In this document: one piece after another, positions 51,380 through 60,288 of the stretch
Numbering within the stretch: the stretch's first letter is position 1
Layout: every line of letters begins with the position of its first letter
Source: Ascidiimonas aurantiaca
GTDB lineage: Bacteria; Bacteroidota; Bacteroidia; Flavobacteriales; Flavobacteriaceae
Assembly (NCBI RefSeq): GCF_037646345.1
Contig: NZ_JBBEWR010000010.1
Location: 1-64,000 of the forward strand
Length of the DNA stretch: 64,000 nt
Reading direction: 5' to 3'
Program-made: the position numbers and the translations under genes
The notes under the pieces: model-generated
Told to the model about the DNA's origin: nothing
What the model saw: the letters and a program-made list of their open reading frames with translations, nothing else
Database searches by the model: none

Positions 51380-52561
51380 GTGAGAAGTATATCAAAAATA
51401 GTACTAATAGCTATTCTAATTAATATTACCAATTGTAATCAAAAACCCAAATATTACCATCAAGATATTGAACCCTACGTTGGTTTTATAAAAGAACAAA
51501 ACACAAGAGCGAAGGATTATATACTAGACCTTTTTGACGACCACGATATCGTAATTATAGGCGAACGCTTTCATCCGGAATTAACCCAATATGAGCTCAT
51601 TTTGGAAATTGCCAAAGACCCAAGGTTCATTGACTCTGTAGGTAACATTTTTATAGAAGTCTGTTCAAGAAATCAAGAATCTAACGTACACGAGTATTTG
51701 ACATCCAAACACCTGAATGAAAAGCAAGCTGACAGTCTATTGCTTCACATCAACAGAAATAATAGTGTACATCCAATTACTATCAGGTATAATTTTCCGT
51801 TTTTTTTTAAAGGTTTGAGAACTCTCAATAACGAATTAGAGAATAACAATAAAATTAGACTTTATCCAAGCGATGTGCCTATTCATTGGTCACAGATAAC
51901 TGCTGAAAAATATAGAACCTTTTGGGATAATACCATTAGCAAGCGCGATAGTTTGATGGCCGATTATACCATACGGAAATTCGATAGTATAGAGAATAGT
52001 TCTGGCACACGTAAAAAAGCATTAGTGATACAGAATTACAGACACGCCTTTGGACATCAATTTATGTATCCCAACAACGAGAAGCCTGATAATGTAGGTC
52101 GGTTTTTGTTTGAAGCCTATCCTGGTCGTGTAGCGAATGTACTTCTAAATACGATTACATGGGATGAAAACGAAAATTATACCCCGGTGTCAGACGGTAA
52201 ATGGGATGCCGCATTTAAGGTTACTGGTGTTGACAATATTGGATTTGATTTTAGAGGTTCGCCTTTTGGTGCCGATTATTTCGATTTATGGCCATGGGAG
52301 AAGCACAATTTTAACTACACAGATGTATTTAATGGCTACGTGCAATACAAGCAGGTTGAAGATTTTAAAATGGTTAATGGTATTGAGAACCTGATTGATT
52401 CTACTTTTCTAGCGGAAGTAAGACGACGTAAGGAACTCGTTAAAACCGCGAGAAACTTGAATGGTATTATAACAGACTCTTTGATATGGGATTATAATAA
52501 TGTAAAAGTTAGTCCTGTTTCAGACTCTATAGAAATAAAAATTAATAAATGGATAAAATAA
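51380..52561 (+). CDS. Lipoprotein of the erythromycin-esterase/ChaN/TraB-like fold
   Basis: A 393-aa exported protein. It starts at GTG 51380; the signal ends at ILINITNC (lipidated Cys). IVIIGERFHPELTQYELI (about 57-74) has the G-E-x-x-H pattern of the EreA/ChaN/TIKI clan, in which Glu and His sit in the active site or bind metal; a second His is in QNYRHAFGHQF. The substrate is unknown and resistance to macrolides should not be assumed. Its last 13 bp overlap the next gene, which has a related fold. Confidence 0.65.
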   Translation: MRSISKIVLIAILINITNCNQKPKYYHQDIEPYVGFIKEQNTRAKDYILDLFDDHDIVIIGERFHPELTQYELILEIAKDPRFIDSVGNIFIEVCSRNQESNVHEYLTSKHLNEKQADSLLLHINRNNSVHPITIRYNFPFFFKGLRTLNNELENNNKIRLYPSDVPIHWSQITAEKYRTFWDNTISKRDSLMADYTIRKFDSIENSSGTRKKALVIQNYRHAFGHQFMYPNNEKPDNVGRFLFEAYPGRVANVLLNTITWDENENYTPVSDGKWDAAFKVTGVDNIGFDFRGSPFGADYFDLWPWEKHNFNYTDVFNGYVQYKQVEDFKMVNGIENLIDSTFLAEVRRRKELVKTARNLNGIITDSLIWDYNNVKVSPVSDSIEIKINKWIK

Positions 52562-53463
52562 ACAACACCATGAAATTTATAGTATATATATTTTTATTTT
52601 TCTCTTTGTGGTGTTCTGAAGAAAAGGATTCTGAGAAGAAGGAAGATTCAAAGGCAATTGAAGACCCTCATTCACCAGATGAGTTTATTGGAAAGCATAA
52701 AGCAAAGGTGACTGTTCTGGGCACCTTTCATTTTGACAATCCAGGATTGGATAGCTACAAGCACCAATTTCCCTTTGATATTTTATCTGATAAGCGACAG
52801 AAAGAATTAAATGAATTATTAGATGCTTTAGAAAAATTTCAACCCACTAAAATAATGGTTGAGGTACAACGCATTAAAGGTGACAGCATCTTTAATAGCA
52901 GATATAAAGACTATTTGAACAGTACATTTGATATTTCTGAAAAGCGCAGTGAAACCTATCAAATTGCATTTAGGTTGGCTAAACGTCTAGGGCATCGTAG
53001 GATTTATGCCACAGACACTAAAAAACTCAAATGGTTTGGCGCTGATGTTAGCGATGACTACGACGTAGATGCTTATCTTAAATCTTTGGGACAATGGGAA
53101 AAATACAACCGATACGACTATCAAAGTGCTTCAAGATATCAGGATTCTCTAAAATCTGTGCTATCTCTAAGGAAGCATTTACATTTTCTCAATACACCTT
53201 CTAACAGACTCAAAAATCATCAAGGATATTTAACAGAATGGGCTTTAGAAGGCGCAGGCGATTTATACATTGGTGCTGATGCTACTGCTAGATGGTATCA
53301 ACGTAACCTTAGAATTTATGCAAACACTTACGATTTTGTGGATTTAGATAAAGAGGAACGTGTGTTGCTTATTTATGGCTCTGGTCATGTTTATACGCTA
53401 AAAAAGTTCTTTCAGGATTCCCCAGATTTTGAATACATAGAAATCAATAACTATTTAAAGTAA
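52549..53463 (+). CDS. DUF5694-like lipoprotein (TraB/ChaN-related fold)
   Basis: A 304-aa protein (MDKINNTMKF start; ATG 52570 also possible) with lipoprotein signal ending LWCSEE. VTVLGTFHFDNPGLD opens the domain, with the G-T-x-H pattern of the TraB/ChaN clan. IMVEVQR, IYATDTKKLKWFGAD and LIYGSGHVYTLKKFF (C-terminal G-x-G-H) fit DUF5694. Proposed peptidase or hydrolase activity in this clan is not proven for this family. Two neighbouring members of the clan suggest duplication or joint action. Confidence 0.7.
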   Translation: MDKINNTMKFIVYIFLFFSLWCSEEKDSEKKEDSKAIEDPHSPDEFIGKHKAKVTVLGTFHFDNPGLDSYKHQFPFDILSDKRQKELNELLDALEKFQPTKIMVEVQRIKGDSIFNSRYKDYLNSTFDISEKRSETYQIAFRLAKRLGHRRIYATDTKKLKWFGADVSDDYDVDAYLKSLGQWEKYNRYDYQSASRYQDSLKSVLSLRKHLHFLNTPSNRLKNHQGYLTEWALEGAGDLYIGADATARWYQRNLRIYANTYDFVDLDKEERVLLIYGSGHVYTLKKFFQDSPDFEYIEINNYLK

Positions 53464-53470
53464 AATATCA

Positions 53471-54187
53471 ATGAAAAAAATACATTTAACCGCTAATACC
53501 ATTCTTTTATTAGGCATTATCACCTACTTAATTTACCAGCATATAAAACCTCAAGACATATCTAAAGAAATCAAAGCAGAGCGGTTAAGTATTGTTGGAC
53601 CTGACGGAAATCTGTATGTTTCTATAAGCAATCCTGAACAGCAAGCTCTGGCCACAACTCATGGCGTACCTCACAATCCAGATTCAAAACGAGATTTACC
53701 AGGGCTTATTTTCTTTAATCGTGTAGGTGACGAAGTTGGTGGTATTTATTATGACGGTAACGATGATGAAAGTTTTGCAGGCATCACCTTTGACCAACAA
53801 AAAAACGACCAAATCCTAGCCATAATGAAAGATGAATACAAGGATGGTGATAAATGGAAACGCTGGTACGGTATGTTTTTAAGAGAACGTTCAGATTCTA
53901 TTAGAGTTGAAAAACTATTTGAACAATTAAAAGAAAACATCAAAGGTCTCAGCAAAGAGGAAAAGCAGAAAGCGTATAACGAATTCAAAACATATATTGA
54001 CTCAGAAATCAACGTGTATCGTATGTTTTTGGGTAGGGAAGAAAATGAAAACGTAGGCTTATTTCTCTATGATTCTAAAGGTCGCGAACGTATCAAAGTA
54101 TATGTTGATACTTTAGATATTCCACGAATTACACTAATAGACTCTTTGGGTAAACCAAAGAATTTAGAACAAGTATTATTAAAATAA
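53471..54187 (+). CDS. Membrane-anchored protein of unknown function
   Basis: A 238-aa protein with one N-terminal membrane helix (about 7-25), the rest exported. ERLSIVGPDGNLYVSISNPEQQ and GLFLYDSKGRERIKVYVD are similar strands at the two ends of the mature part and read as related beta-repeats; a helical region (SIRVEKLFEQLKENIKGLSKEEKQKAY) lies between. Starts 8 bp after the DUF5694 gene. No family recognised. Confidence 0.65.
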   Translation: MKKIHLTANTILLLGIITYLIYQHIKPQDISKEIKAERLSIVGPDGNLYVSISNPEQQALATTHGVPHNPDSKRDLPGLIFFNRVGDEVGGIYYDGNDDESFAGITFDQQKNDQILAIMKDEYKDGDKWKRWYGMFLRERSDSIRVEKLFEQLKENIKGLSKEEKQKAYNEFKTYIDSEINVYRMFLGREENENVGLFLYDSKGRERIKVYVDTLDIPRITLIDSLGKPKNLEQVLLK

Positions 54188-54270
54188 TTACGCTCTCTTA
54201 CTTCGACGTTACTCAGTTTAAATTTCGCTTTCGCCAAAGCGAAATACCAAATCAATTAAATAGTATAGCT

Positions 54271-54672
54271 ATGAAATCTTCAAACCTAATTTTAAGACTT
54301 TTATTCTTTATCGGGCTTATACCCTTTAGTCATACCATGGTTGCCCAAAATGTATCAAAAACCGCATTACTAAAATCCTGGAAGCTAGAGAAATACTATG
54401 AAGAAGGTGAATATTATGAGCCAGAAGTCAATGAGGTCAATGACTATATTGACTTTAAGGAAGACATGACATTTAGCGCCATGATGGAAGGTGAGTTGTA
54501 CTCTGGCACCTGGATGCTTAATACCAATGGTGCCTACATAGAACTAAAATACACAACCCAAGAGATTGATAAACTAAGAATTAAATGGTTAGGCACATAT
54601 AGTTTGGTCGTGATTTTTGATGCTGACTACTATCGCTATACAGAGGTTCATTATAATTCATGCGAAAAATAG
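54271..54672 (+). CDS. Small exported lipocalin-like protein
   Basis: A 133-aa protein with a signal peptide (cleavage near MVAQN). The mature part, LLKSWKLEKYYEEGEYYEPE ... DYIDFKEDMTFSAMMEGELYSGTWMLNTNGAYIELKY, has the Trp-rich start and repeated beta-hairpins of the lipocalin-like domains common in Bacteroidota. It could bind a small hydrophobic ligand. Overlaps the next frame by 13 bp, or is 8 bp from it if the later ATG is used. Confidence 0.65.
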   Translation: MKSSNLILRLLFFIGLIPFSHTMVAQNVSKTALLKSWKLEKYYEEGEYYEPEVNEVNDYIDFKEDMTFSAMMEGELYSGTWMLNTNGAYIELKYTTQEIDKLRIKWLGTYSLVVIFDADYYRYTEVHYNSCEK

Positions 54673-54680
54673 TCTTGGCC

Positions 54681-55754
54681 ATGAAACAGTTCGTTCTTTT
54701 ATTTATGCTCATATCCACTATTGCAAGTGCTCAAGACTTTGTTGAATTAAAAACAGTAGTGTTTGACACAGACAACAGTTCTTTTTATGTTGAAGAGGTT
54801 ATTGATAATCGTAAGGTTAAAAATCTAGGTATTCATAATACTCTTAATGGGGAAAAGGCAATACTTCAATTACAACCCAATGCTGCAGTTGCCGTAAAGA
54901 CATTTATAGAAGCATCATTAAAAAAGGAATTCGATAAAAAAGCCATTTACATTAAGATTAACGAGTTGAACATTCAGGAAACCCGTCGCAATACAGAAGA
55001 AGTCGTTTCTAGAGCTGCTGTTGACCTTTCGTTCTATGAAATGAAACGTGGTAAGCTTAAAGAATTGTATCGTATTAAGCGTAACGAAGACCAAATTTTT
55101 GCTGCTCACATCTTTGATTTTGCCAAGACCATAGAGGATGTGTTTTTGAGCCACGAACAACGCATAAGAGCCGCTTTAGAGTATGGCATGTTAGCGTTTA
55201 TTGAACATCAAAGTATCTCAAAAGAAAGCGATATGGTACATTTTGAAGCTTCAAATTTTGATGATGAAGACAATACCCTTAATAATTGGTACAACATCAT
55301 TGAGTACCGGCAGATTTTAACCAGCACCTATCATAATGGATGGGCAGTAGGTTATACGGGCTTTATGGATAGCGATAAGTCTTTCATTATTCCTTATGAA
55401 ATCAATTTAGAATTTTATGATGTTAAAGAAGACTTTGCAGGCAGGGAAGGCTTTGAATATGTTGAGGCCACAATGTTACGTCCAGGTATATTTGGGTATA
55501 AAAAGATTTTCCCCGGTGTTTATGGTGCTGTAGGTGTGAACCTCCCAATTGGTGTTGAGGTTAAAAGAAGACTCAATACAGATACTGATATCTATAAATT
55601 TCTAATTGGCGTAGGTGCCAGCCAAGGTGTAAAGATTATTCCCTGGAAAGATTATGGGCTGGTCTTGGGTGTTGAGTTTTTTCAACAGATTCAAAATTCT
55701 GAAATCTATACTCGCGATATCGGTCTTGAAGTTTCAGTTGGATTTAATTTTTAA
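54681..55754 (+). CDS. Exported protein with C-terminal outer-membrane beta-barrel features
   Basis: A 357-aa protein from ATG 54681 (MKQFVLLFML; a frame from 54660 adds seven residues). Signal cleavage near ASAQ. The N-terminal half (about 25-190) has alternating strands and helices, with KAIYIKINELNIQETRR. The second half ends in amphipathic strands with a terminal aromatic (VGFNF), the usual signal for outer-membrane barrel insertion. Function unknown. Confidence 0.6.
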   Translation: MKQFVLLFMLISTIASAQDFVELKTVVFDTDNSSFYVEEVIDNRKVKNLGIHNTLNGEKAILQLQPNAAVAVKTFIEASLKKEFDKKAIYIKINELNIQETRRNTEEVVSRAAVDLSFYEMKRGKLKELYRIKRNEDQIFAAHIFDFAKTIEDVFLSHEQRIRAALEYGMLAFIEHQSISKESDMVHFEASNFDDEDNTLNNWYNIIEYRQILTSTYHNGWAVGYTGFMDSDKSFIIPYEINLEFYDVKEDFAGREGFEYVEATMLRPGIFGYKKIFPGVYGAVGVNLPIGVEVKRRLNTDTDIYKFLIGVGASQGVKIIPWKDYGLVLGVEFFQQIQNSEIYTRDIGLEVSVGFNF

Positions 55755-55769
55755 AACAAATCATTATAA

Positions 55770-57191
55770 ATGACTTCGAAAACGAACTTTATTGGCATCA
55801 TAGGTATATTATTTTTTACCTTAAATATAACTTTTGCACAAGCACAAATACTATTAGATAAGAAATTACTAGAGGAAGATTTAGATATACTCTATAATAA
55901 CTTAAAAACGCTTCATGGCGGATTATTTGCCTATACATCAGAACAGGATGTTGAGCAATGGTTTCTTAATACCCAAGCTAAATTGAATGACAACATCGAT
56001 GTTTTTGAATTTTATAAACACATCGCACCGCTTAATAGCATTATCAAGAACGGTCATACCCAGGTTAAGTATCCTGCTTTATCGCAAAAGTTTAAAATGC
56101 TGCCTATACAGGTCTATTGCCATGATGGTAATTATTTTATTAAGCATCAATTTAACAATTCCAATGGTGACTTGATTGGTTTAAAGATTAAGCAAATTGA
56201 TGGCAAATCTATTGAAGATATATTTTCTAGGCTTTTAACACACCAAACTAGAGATGGCAACAATCTGACCTTTCCTATTGAAAATCTATCTTCACTTTTT
56301 GGTTTTGAGTATAGCTTTGTTTACGGACAAAAAGACGAATATCTTCTTACAGTAGTTGATAATGATGGTGCAGAAAACACTATTACTTTGAGCACTGTTT
56401 CACTAAATAGTGAGATTGTTGAAAGGCTTAATAATTCGCTAATAGGTGCTTTGAATTTCAAAATTATTGGTGACACTGCTATAATTACATTTCCCACTTT
56501 TGATACTAAATCTTTAAGGAAACGAGCGTATAAAAAATTTCTAGCAAAGTCCTTCAGTGCAATACGTAAAATGAACATTACAAAGCTCATTATAGATGTT
56601 AGAAATAACGCTGGTGGTGACCCTAAACCTACCCAAGAATTATTATCATATCTATTAGAGAATGACTTTATTTTATATGAAGATGTTTATACCATAACCA
56701 ACAGGATTGAAGATGCAGCGTATTATAAAAACCAAGGTGTTTTTTGGTTGAACACCTTTAGTTGGCTCAAAGTAAAAAAGGTCGAAAATCAACGTTTTGA
56801 AAGATTCAATAAGGAAGGTTTAAAAATTTATAGGTCGAAAAGGGACTATTATAAAGGCGACCTCACTGTACTTATCAACGGCAACTCATTCTCTGCTACT
56901 GGCGAGTTTGCTTCTTTTCTGAAGCATTATAGATCAAGCATTTTCATTGGCGAGGAAGTTGGCGGAAATGGACTGCAAAGTACTGCTGGTGTTACATATA
57001 CCTTGACTTTACCTCATTCAAAAATTAATATTGATATACCGCTAGTGGTGTTTAAATTAAATGTTCCAGTTGAAAATCCAACTCACGGCGTTATACCGGA
57101 TTACCAAGTTAGGAATACCATTACTCAAGAGCTTAATGGTGAAGACGCTGTGATGGACTTTGCGCTCAAACTTAACAGTAAAAAGAAATGA
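55770..57191 (+). CDS. S41-family (tail-specific) serine protease
   Basis: A 473-aa exported protease with a signal peptide ending near AQAQ. Domain order: N-terminal helical part (LHGGLFAYTSEQDVEQWF), PDZ-like segment (about 120-190, GLKIKQIDGKSIEDIF), then the protease core with LIIDVRNNAGGDPKPTQELLSYL and the nucleophile Ser in NGNSFSATGEFASFLK, ending GVIPDYQV. Cuts periplasmic proteins near their C-termini. Fifteen bp from the barrel gene and overlapping the next by 4 bp. Confidence 0.85.
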   Translation: MTSKTNFIGIIGILFFTLNITFAQAQILLDKKLLEEDLDILYNNLKTLHGGLFAYTSEQDVEQWFLNTQAKLNDNIDVFEFYKHIAPLNSIIKNGHTQVKYPALSQKFKMLPIQVYCHDGNYFIKHQFNNSNGDLIGLKIKQIDGKSIEDIFSRLLTHQTRDGNNLTFPIENLSSLFGFEYSFVYGQKDEYLLTVVDNDGAENTITLSTVSLNSEIVERLNNSLIGALNFKIIGDTAIITFPTFDTKSLRKRAYKKFLAKSFSAIRKMNITKLIIDVRNNAGGDPKPTQELLSYLLENDFILYEDVYTITNRIEDAAYYKNQGVFWLNTFSWLKVKKVENQRFERFNKEGLKIYRSKRDYYKGDLTVLINGNSFSATGEFASFLKHYRSSIFIGEEVGGNGLQSTAGVTYTLTLPHSKINIDIPLVVFKLNVPVENPTHGVIPDYQVRNTITQELNGEDAVMDFALKLNSKKK

Positions 57192-57715
57192 CCTTTAGAA
57201 CTAAATTCTTGAATATAGCTTACCTCAAAATAGGTAATGCGAGACAGCAACTTGCCTATGAGGAAATTAAGGATTTGGATGTTTTTTGCATCTTACGAGA
57301 ATTCAATCCTGTATTAACTGGAACAATACCTATTGCTATAGATTTGCCTGAAAGTGACCTTGATATCATTTGTGAAGCAAAAAATCTATCTGATTTTGAA
57401 GTTTTATTGCGTAAACATTATGGCGATAAAAAATGCTTTAAACAGTACCGCAATTGTATTGATGGCATTGAGAGTTCCATCACATCTTTTAAAGGTAATC
57501 ATTTTACTGTTGAAGTATTTTGTCAGGACTTTCCCGTACAACAACAAATAGCCTACCGCCATCTTGTTATTGAGGATAAGATATTAAGGCAGAAAGGCGA
57601 AGCGTTTAAAGAGGAAATCATATCGTTAAAGAAAAGTGGACTTAAGACTGAGAAAGCCTTTGCTCAGCTTTTGGGGCTAAAGGGTAATCCTTTCAAAGTT
57701 TTACTTGAATTATAA
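57188..57715 (+). CDS. DUF4269 protein, nucleotidyltransferase-like
   Basis: A 175-aa cytosolic protein. LTGTIPIAIDLPESDLDIICEA (about 41-62) resembles the active site of minimal nucleotidyltransferases (G-[ST] then D-x-D) and is diagnostic of DUF4269. FTVEVFCQDFPVQQQIAYRHL follows as in the family. Function unproven. Overlaps the S41 gene by 4 bp (ATGA). Confidence 0.75.
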   Translation: MTFRTKFLNIAYLKIGNARQQLAYEEIKDLDVFCILREFNPVLTGTIPIAIDLPESDLDIICEAKNLSDFEVLLRKHYGDKKCFKQYRNCIDGIESSITSFKGNHFTVEVFCQDFPVQQQIAYRHLVIEDKILRQKGEAFKEEIISLKKSGLKTEKAFAQLLGLKGNPFKVLLEL

Positions 57716-57755
57716 ATTGAATAAAACCGTCAACAACAAACAAAGACCGATACCT

Positions 57756-58760
57756 ATGAAAAAAGTAATCTATGGCCTTCTAATCTTACTAATAACTTCC
57801 TGTGTTGATAAGACAGAGGCTGAATTCTCAATGTCCGGAAAAACAAACGGACTTGAAAATGGGACAATGATTTATTTGGATAATGCAGACAGCCAAACTA
57901 TTGACCTTATCGATTCTACCCAAGTCAAAAACAACACATTTGTATTCAACACAAAATTATCAACCTCGCCATTGCAGGTCGTTATCAGAACCAGTGATAA
58001 CTCTAATTATAGATTTTTGTGGTTAGAGAATAATCCAATGATTTTTGATGCCTCACAAAATAATTTTGAAAATGCAATTGTTACTGGTTCAAAAGAAGAA
58101 ATATTGGCTCAACCGTTACGAATAGAGCTTGCCAACTTAACAGAAGAAAATCAGAGAAAAAAAGAGATAGAATTCATAAAGGCCCATCCGAATAGTATTG
58201 TAAGTGCAGAGATACTCTCATTGTATTCAACAACGTATGGAAAAGATGAAACAAAAGCGCTTTTTGACCTATTATCCGAAAAAAACAAGTCTTCAAAATA
58301 TGGCAAGATGATTTCAGACTATATTCATATAAATAAACAGCCAAAAATAGGTGAGCAATTTGTGGACTTTGAAATGATTGACCAAAATGGTAATCCTAAA
58401 AAGTTATCGCATTTGAGAGGCAAAACCATTTTATTGGATTTTTGGGCATCTTGGTGTGCACCTTGCAGAAAAGAAAATCCAAACCTTGTAAAAACTTACG
58501 AAAAATTTAAACCTAAGGGATTTGAAATATTTGCTGTTTCATTGGATGAAAACAAGGATAAATGGCTCAAAGCTATTGAAAAAGACAAATTGAATTGGTA
58601 TCATGTAAACGATTTAAAAGGGAATGGAAACAACGCGGCAATGATTTACGGCGTTGAGAGAATACCAGACAGTTTTTTAATTGATGAAAATGGAATTATT
58701 GTTGCCAGAGATTTGCGAGGAAAAGAATTAGACAAAAAGTTGGAAGAAATATTAAATTAA
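57756..58760 (+). CDS. TlpA-like thioredoxin lipoprotein with DUF4369 domain
   Basis: A 334-aa protein from ATG 57756 (MKKVIYGLLILLITSC). The frame open to 57705 overlaps the preceding gene and lacks a signal. Lipidated Cys16. Residues about 20-120 are a DUF4369-type beta domain (FSMSGKTNGLENGTMIYLDN). The thioredoxin domain has WASWCAPC (about residue 231 onward) and cis-Pro in RIPDSFLID. It should reduce or exchange disulfides in the periplasm and may be fed by DsbD. Last gene of the run. Confidence 0.88.
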   Translation: MKKVIYGLLILLITSCVDKTEAEFSMSGKTNGLENGTMIYLDNADSQTIDLIDSTQVKNNTFVFNTKLSTSPLQVVIRTSDNSNYRFLWLENNPMIFDASQNNFENAIVTGSKEEILAQPLRIELANLTEENQRKKEIEFIKAHPNSIVSAEILSLYSTTYGKDETKALFDLLSEKNKSSKYGKMISDYIHINKQPKIGEQFVDFEMIDQNGNPKKLSHLRGKTILLDFWASWCAPCRKENPNLVKTYEKFKPKGFEIFAVSLDENKDKWLKAIEKDKLNWYHVNDLKGNGNNAAMIYGVERIPDSFLIDENGIIVARDLRGKELDKKLEEILN

Positions 58761-58814
58761 TGTCAGTTGCTAACCTTGGCTATAAGTCTTGTAGGTTTTT
58801 GCTTTTAGCAAGTT

Positions 58815-59081
58815 CTATAGCAACTTGCTTAAGAAAAATTTCACCGTAAAACGTCGCAATTTGCAGGTAAATATCCTACTTGAATTTCGTGCCAATCTGA
58901 ACCAGTAAAAAGTTTTAATGCTAATATTGGACAAACGCTTCCATCTTTTTAAAACCGAAAGAGTTATCACGTACCCAAAAAGCGTAAAAAAGATAACAAC
59001 GCCATAGAAACCGCTCCAAAATAACAGTTTAAAAATCTCCCCCGGTAATGCCTTTTTTATAAACGTTTTTTGAGAGTCCAA
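58815..59081 (-). pseudogene. Probable remnant of a membrane-protein gene
   Basis: The frame gives a hydrophobic helix (FKLLFWSGFYGVVIFFTLFG), then basic text that does not look natural. Sensible protein text continues instead in the other minus frames: SFGFKKMEAFVQY, then KLFTGSDWHEIQVGYLPAN. This suggests frameshifts near 58985 and 58930. Family not recognised. Confidence 0.3.
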
Positions 59082-59372
59082 AATGAATATTTAAGTGCAA
59101 TAGTATCACAAATAGAATACATACTATCCTTATCATATCTATATTTTTATTTCTTTTGATGATCAAGTTTGCTGACACTGGTATAATATTTAATTACTTT
59201 AAAGTCGCAATATTTATTGTGCTTAGCTTTTTTCAATTGTTAGATTGTTCGATTTGTCAAAAAATATCTTTTCTACACATTGATGATATATACTTTGATA
59301 GAAAAGAAAAAAATCATCTGGATATGATATGTGATTAAAAATTAATGGAGTAGCTTTTAGGAATTAAAAAAA

Positions 59373-59394
59373 GCCCAAACTTTTGAGTTTGAGC
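59373..59394 (-). terminator. Terminator after the beta-barrel gene
   Basis: GCCCAAACT pairs with AGTTTGAGC (one mismatch) around TTTG, followed on the minus strand by TTTTTTT. It lies 26 bp beyond the stop at 59420. Confidence 0.75.
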
Positions 59395-59419
59395 CTTTAT
59401 ACTGAAACAACTTCGACTA

Positions 59420-59974
59420 TTAGAAAAAGAAACCAACATAAACTTGGAATACGCCATTTCTATTCTTATCGTTTAATTCATCTATATCATTGATATTTGA
59501 TAAACCCAAATTATACCTAGCTCCAAAATTAAGACCATTTTCAAGCTTATAGCCTAAACCGAAATTAACACCGAAATCGATACGGTTAAAATTGTCATCA
59601 ACATCATTATCTTCTTGTTTTGCAGATAATAAATAACCCAATTGTGGACCTGCTTCCATACTTAATCCTTTGGCTACATAATACTTCCCCATTAAAGGAA
59701 TATTTAGATATTTTAATGAAACTAAATCGTCGTTAGTATCAAAGCCTTGAACGGAATACATGAATTCAGGTTGAAAAGAGAATTTTTCTGATAGCGGGAT
59801 TTCGGCAACAAAACCAAAACTTTGGAACTCTGTGATGGACTCTATATCCGAGGTATTATCTCCTGTAACCGTTGCAAAGTTAATTCCTGCTTTTACTCCG
59901 AGTTCAACTTTTTGGGCGTTAACATTTATTAGACCAAAAACTACTGTAAATACTGTTAAAATTGTGATTCTCAT
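59420..59974 (-). CDS. Outer-membrane beta-barrel protein (porin-family, PF13568-like)
   Basis: A 184-aa protein with signal peptide (cleavage near VNAQK). Mature part is an eight-stranded barrel: VELGVKAGINFATVTGD opens it, RYNLGLSNIND and VFQVYVGFFF close it, with terminal Phe. This is the OmpW/OmpA-like small barrel common in Bacteroidota. Its promoter carries the shared TTTGACAAACA box, and it is divergent from the LRR lipoprotein gene. Confidence 0.85.
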   Translation of the reverse strand: MRITILTVFTVVFGLINVNAQKVELGVKAGINFATVTGDNTSDIESITEFQSFGFVAEIPLSEKFSFQPEFMYSVQGFDTNDDLVSLKYLNIPLMGKYYVAKGLSMEAGPQLGYLLSAKQEDNDVDDNFNRIDFGVNFGLGYKLENGLNFGARYNLGLSNINDIDELNDKNRNGVFQVYVGFFF

Positions 59975-60004
59975 TATCGTTATTTTAAAGATTAAATTAA
60001 GCCC

Positions 60005-60043
60005 CTAAAATAGTATTGTGCCTTCTTCCCTGTTTGTCAAATA
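60005..60043 (-). promoter_or_regulatory. Promoter of the beta-barrel gene with shared TTTGACAAACA box
   Basis: On the minus strand: TATTTGACAAACA (60031-60043), 25 bases from its TTTG to a -7-like TATTTTAG (60005-60012), then 30 bases to the start codon at 59974. Confidence 0.6.
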
Positions 60044-60214
60044 GTCTTGATTTGGTAGATTTTAACACTGAGCTATTGCTCTTAGGGTTTTATTTTGAAT
60101 TATGCAATCAGTTTTGCTAAGAATAGCAGATTTCAACTTACGGGATAGAATTAATAGCCTATACTTGGGACAATTTGTAATAAAAACAAAAGCTATTTGG
60201 CCAAGAAAATAGAG

Positions 60215-60254
60215 TTTTTGACAAACATGGATAACAATACCTTCTATAGTTTTG
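60215..60254 (+). promoter_or_regulatory. Promoter of the LRR lipoprotein with shared TTTGACAAACA box
   Basis: TTTTTGACAAACA (60215-60227), 26 bases from its TTTG to the -7 element TAGTTTTG (60247-60254), then 34 bases to the ATG at 60289. Same 13-mer as at 48971-48983. Confidence 0.65.
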
Positions 60255-60288
60255 GAGGTAAGTTAACTGAAAATACTAAAACCTACTT

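Larger units (their letters stand above)
58761..59419. other. Intergenic region: attC-like half-site, hairpin and gene remnants
   Basis: GTTGCTAAC (58766-58774), three bases, then GGCTATAAG (58778-58786) copies the left half of the attC-like site at 2326-2503. AGCAAGTT/AACTTGCT form a hairpin at 58807-58829. On the minus strand, an 88-codon frame (58815-59081) and pieces such as KLFTGSDWHEIQVGYL in another frame (about 58850-58930) look like a decayed gene. A 60-codon plus-strand frame at 59156-59338 is not convincing. Confidence 0.4.

Noticed and set aside
51380..52561. Macrolide resistance by erythromycin esterase
   Set aside because: Only the entry motif of the clan is shared. The protein is a lipoprotein with divergent sequence, so the drug substrate cannot be claimed.
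59156..59338. 60-codon plus-strand ORF
   Set aside because: Low-complexity hydrophobic text without conserved features, in a region of decayed sequence.
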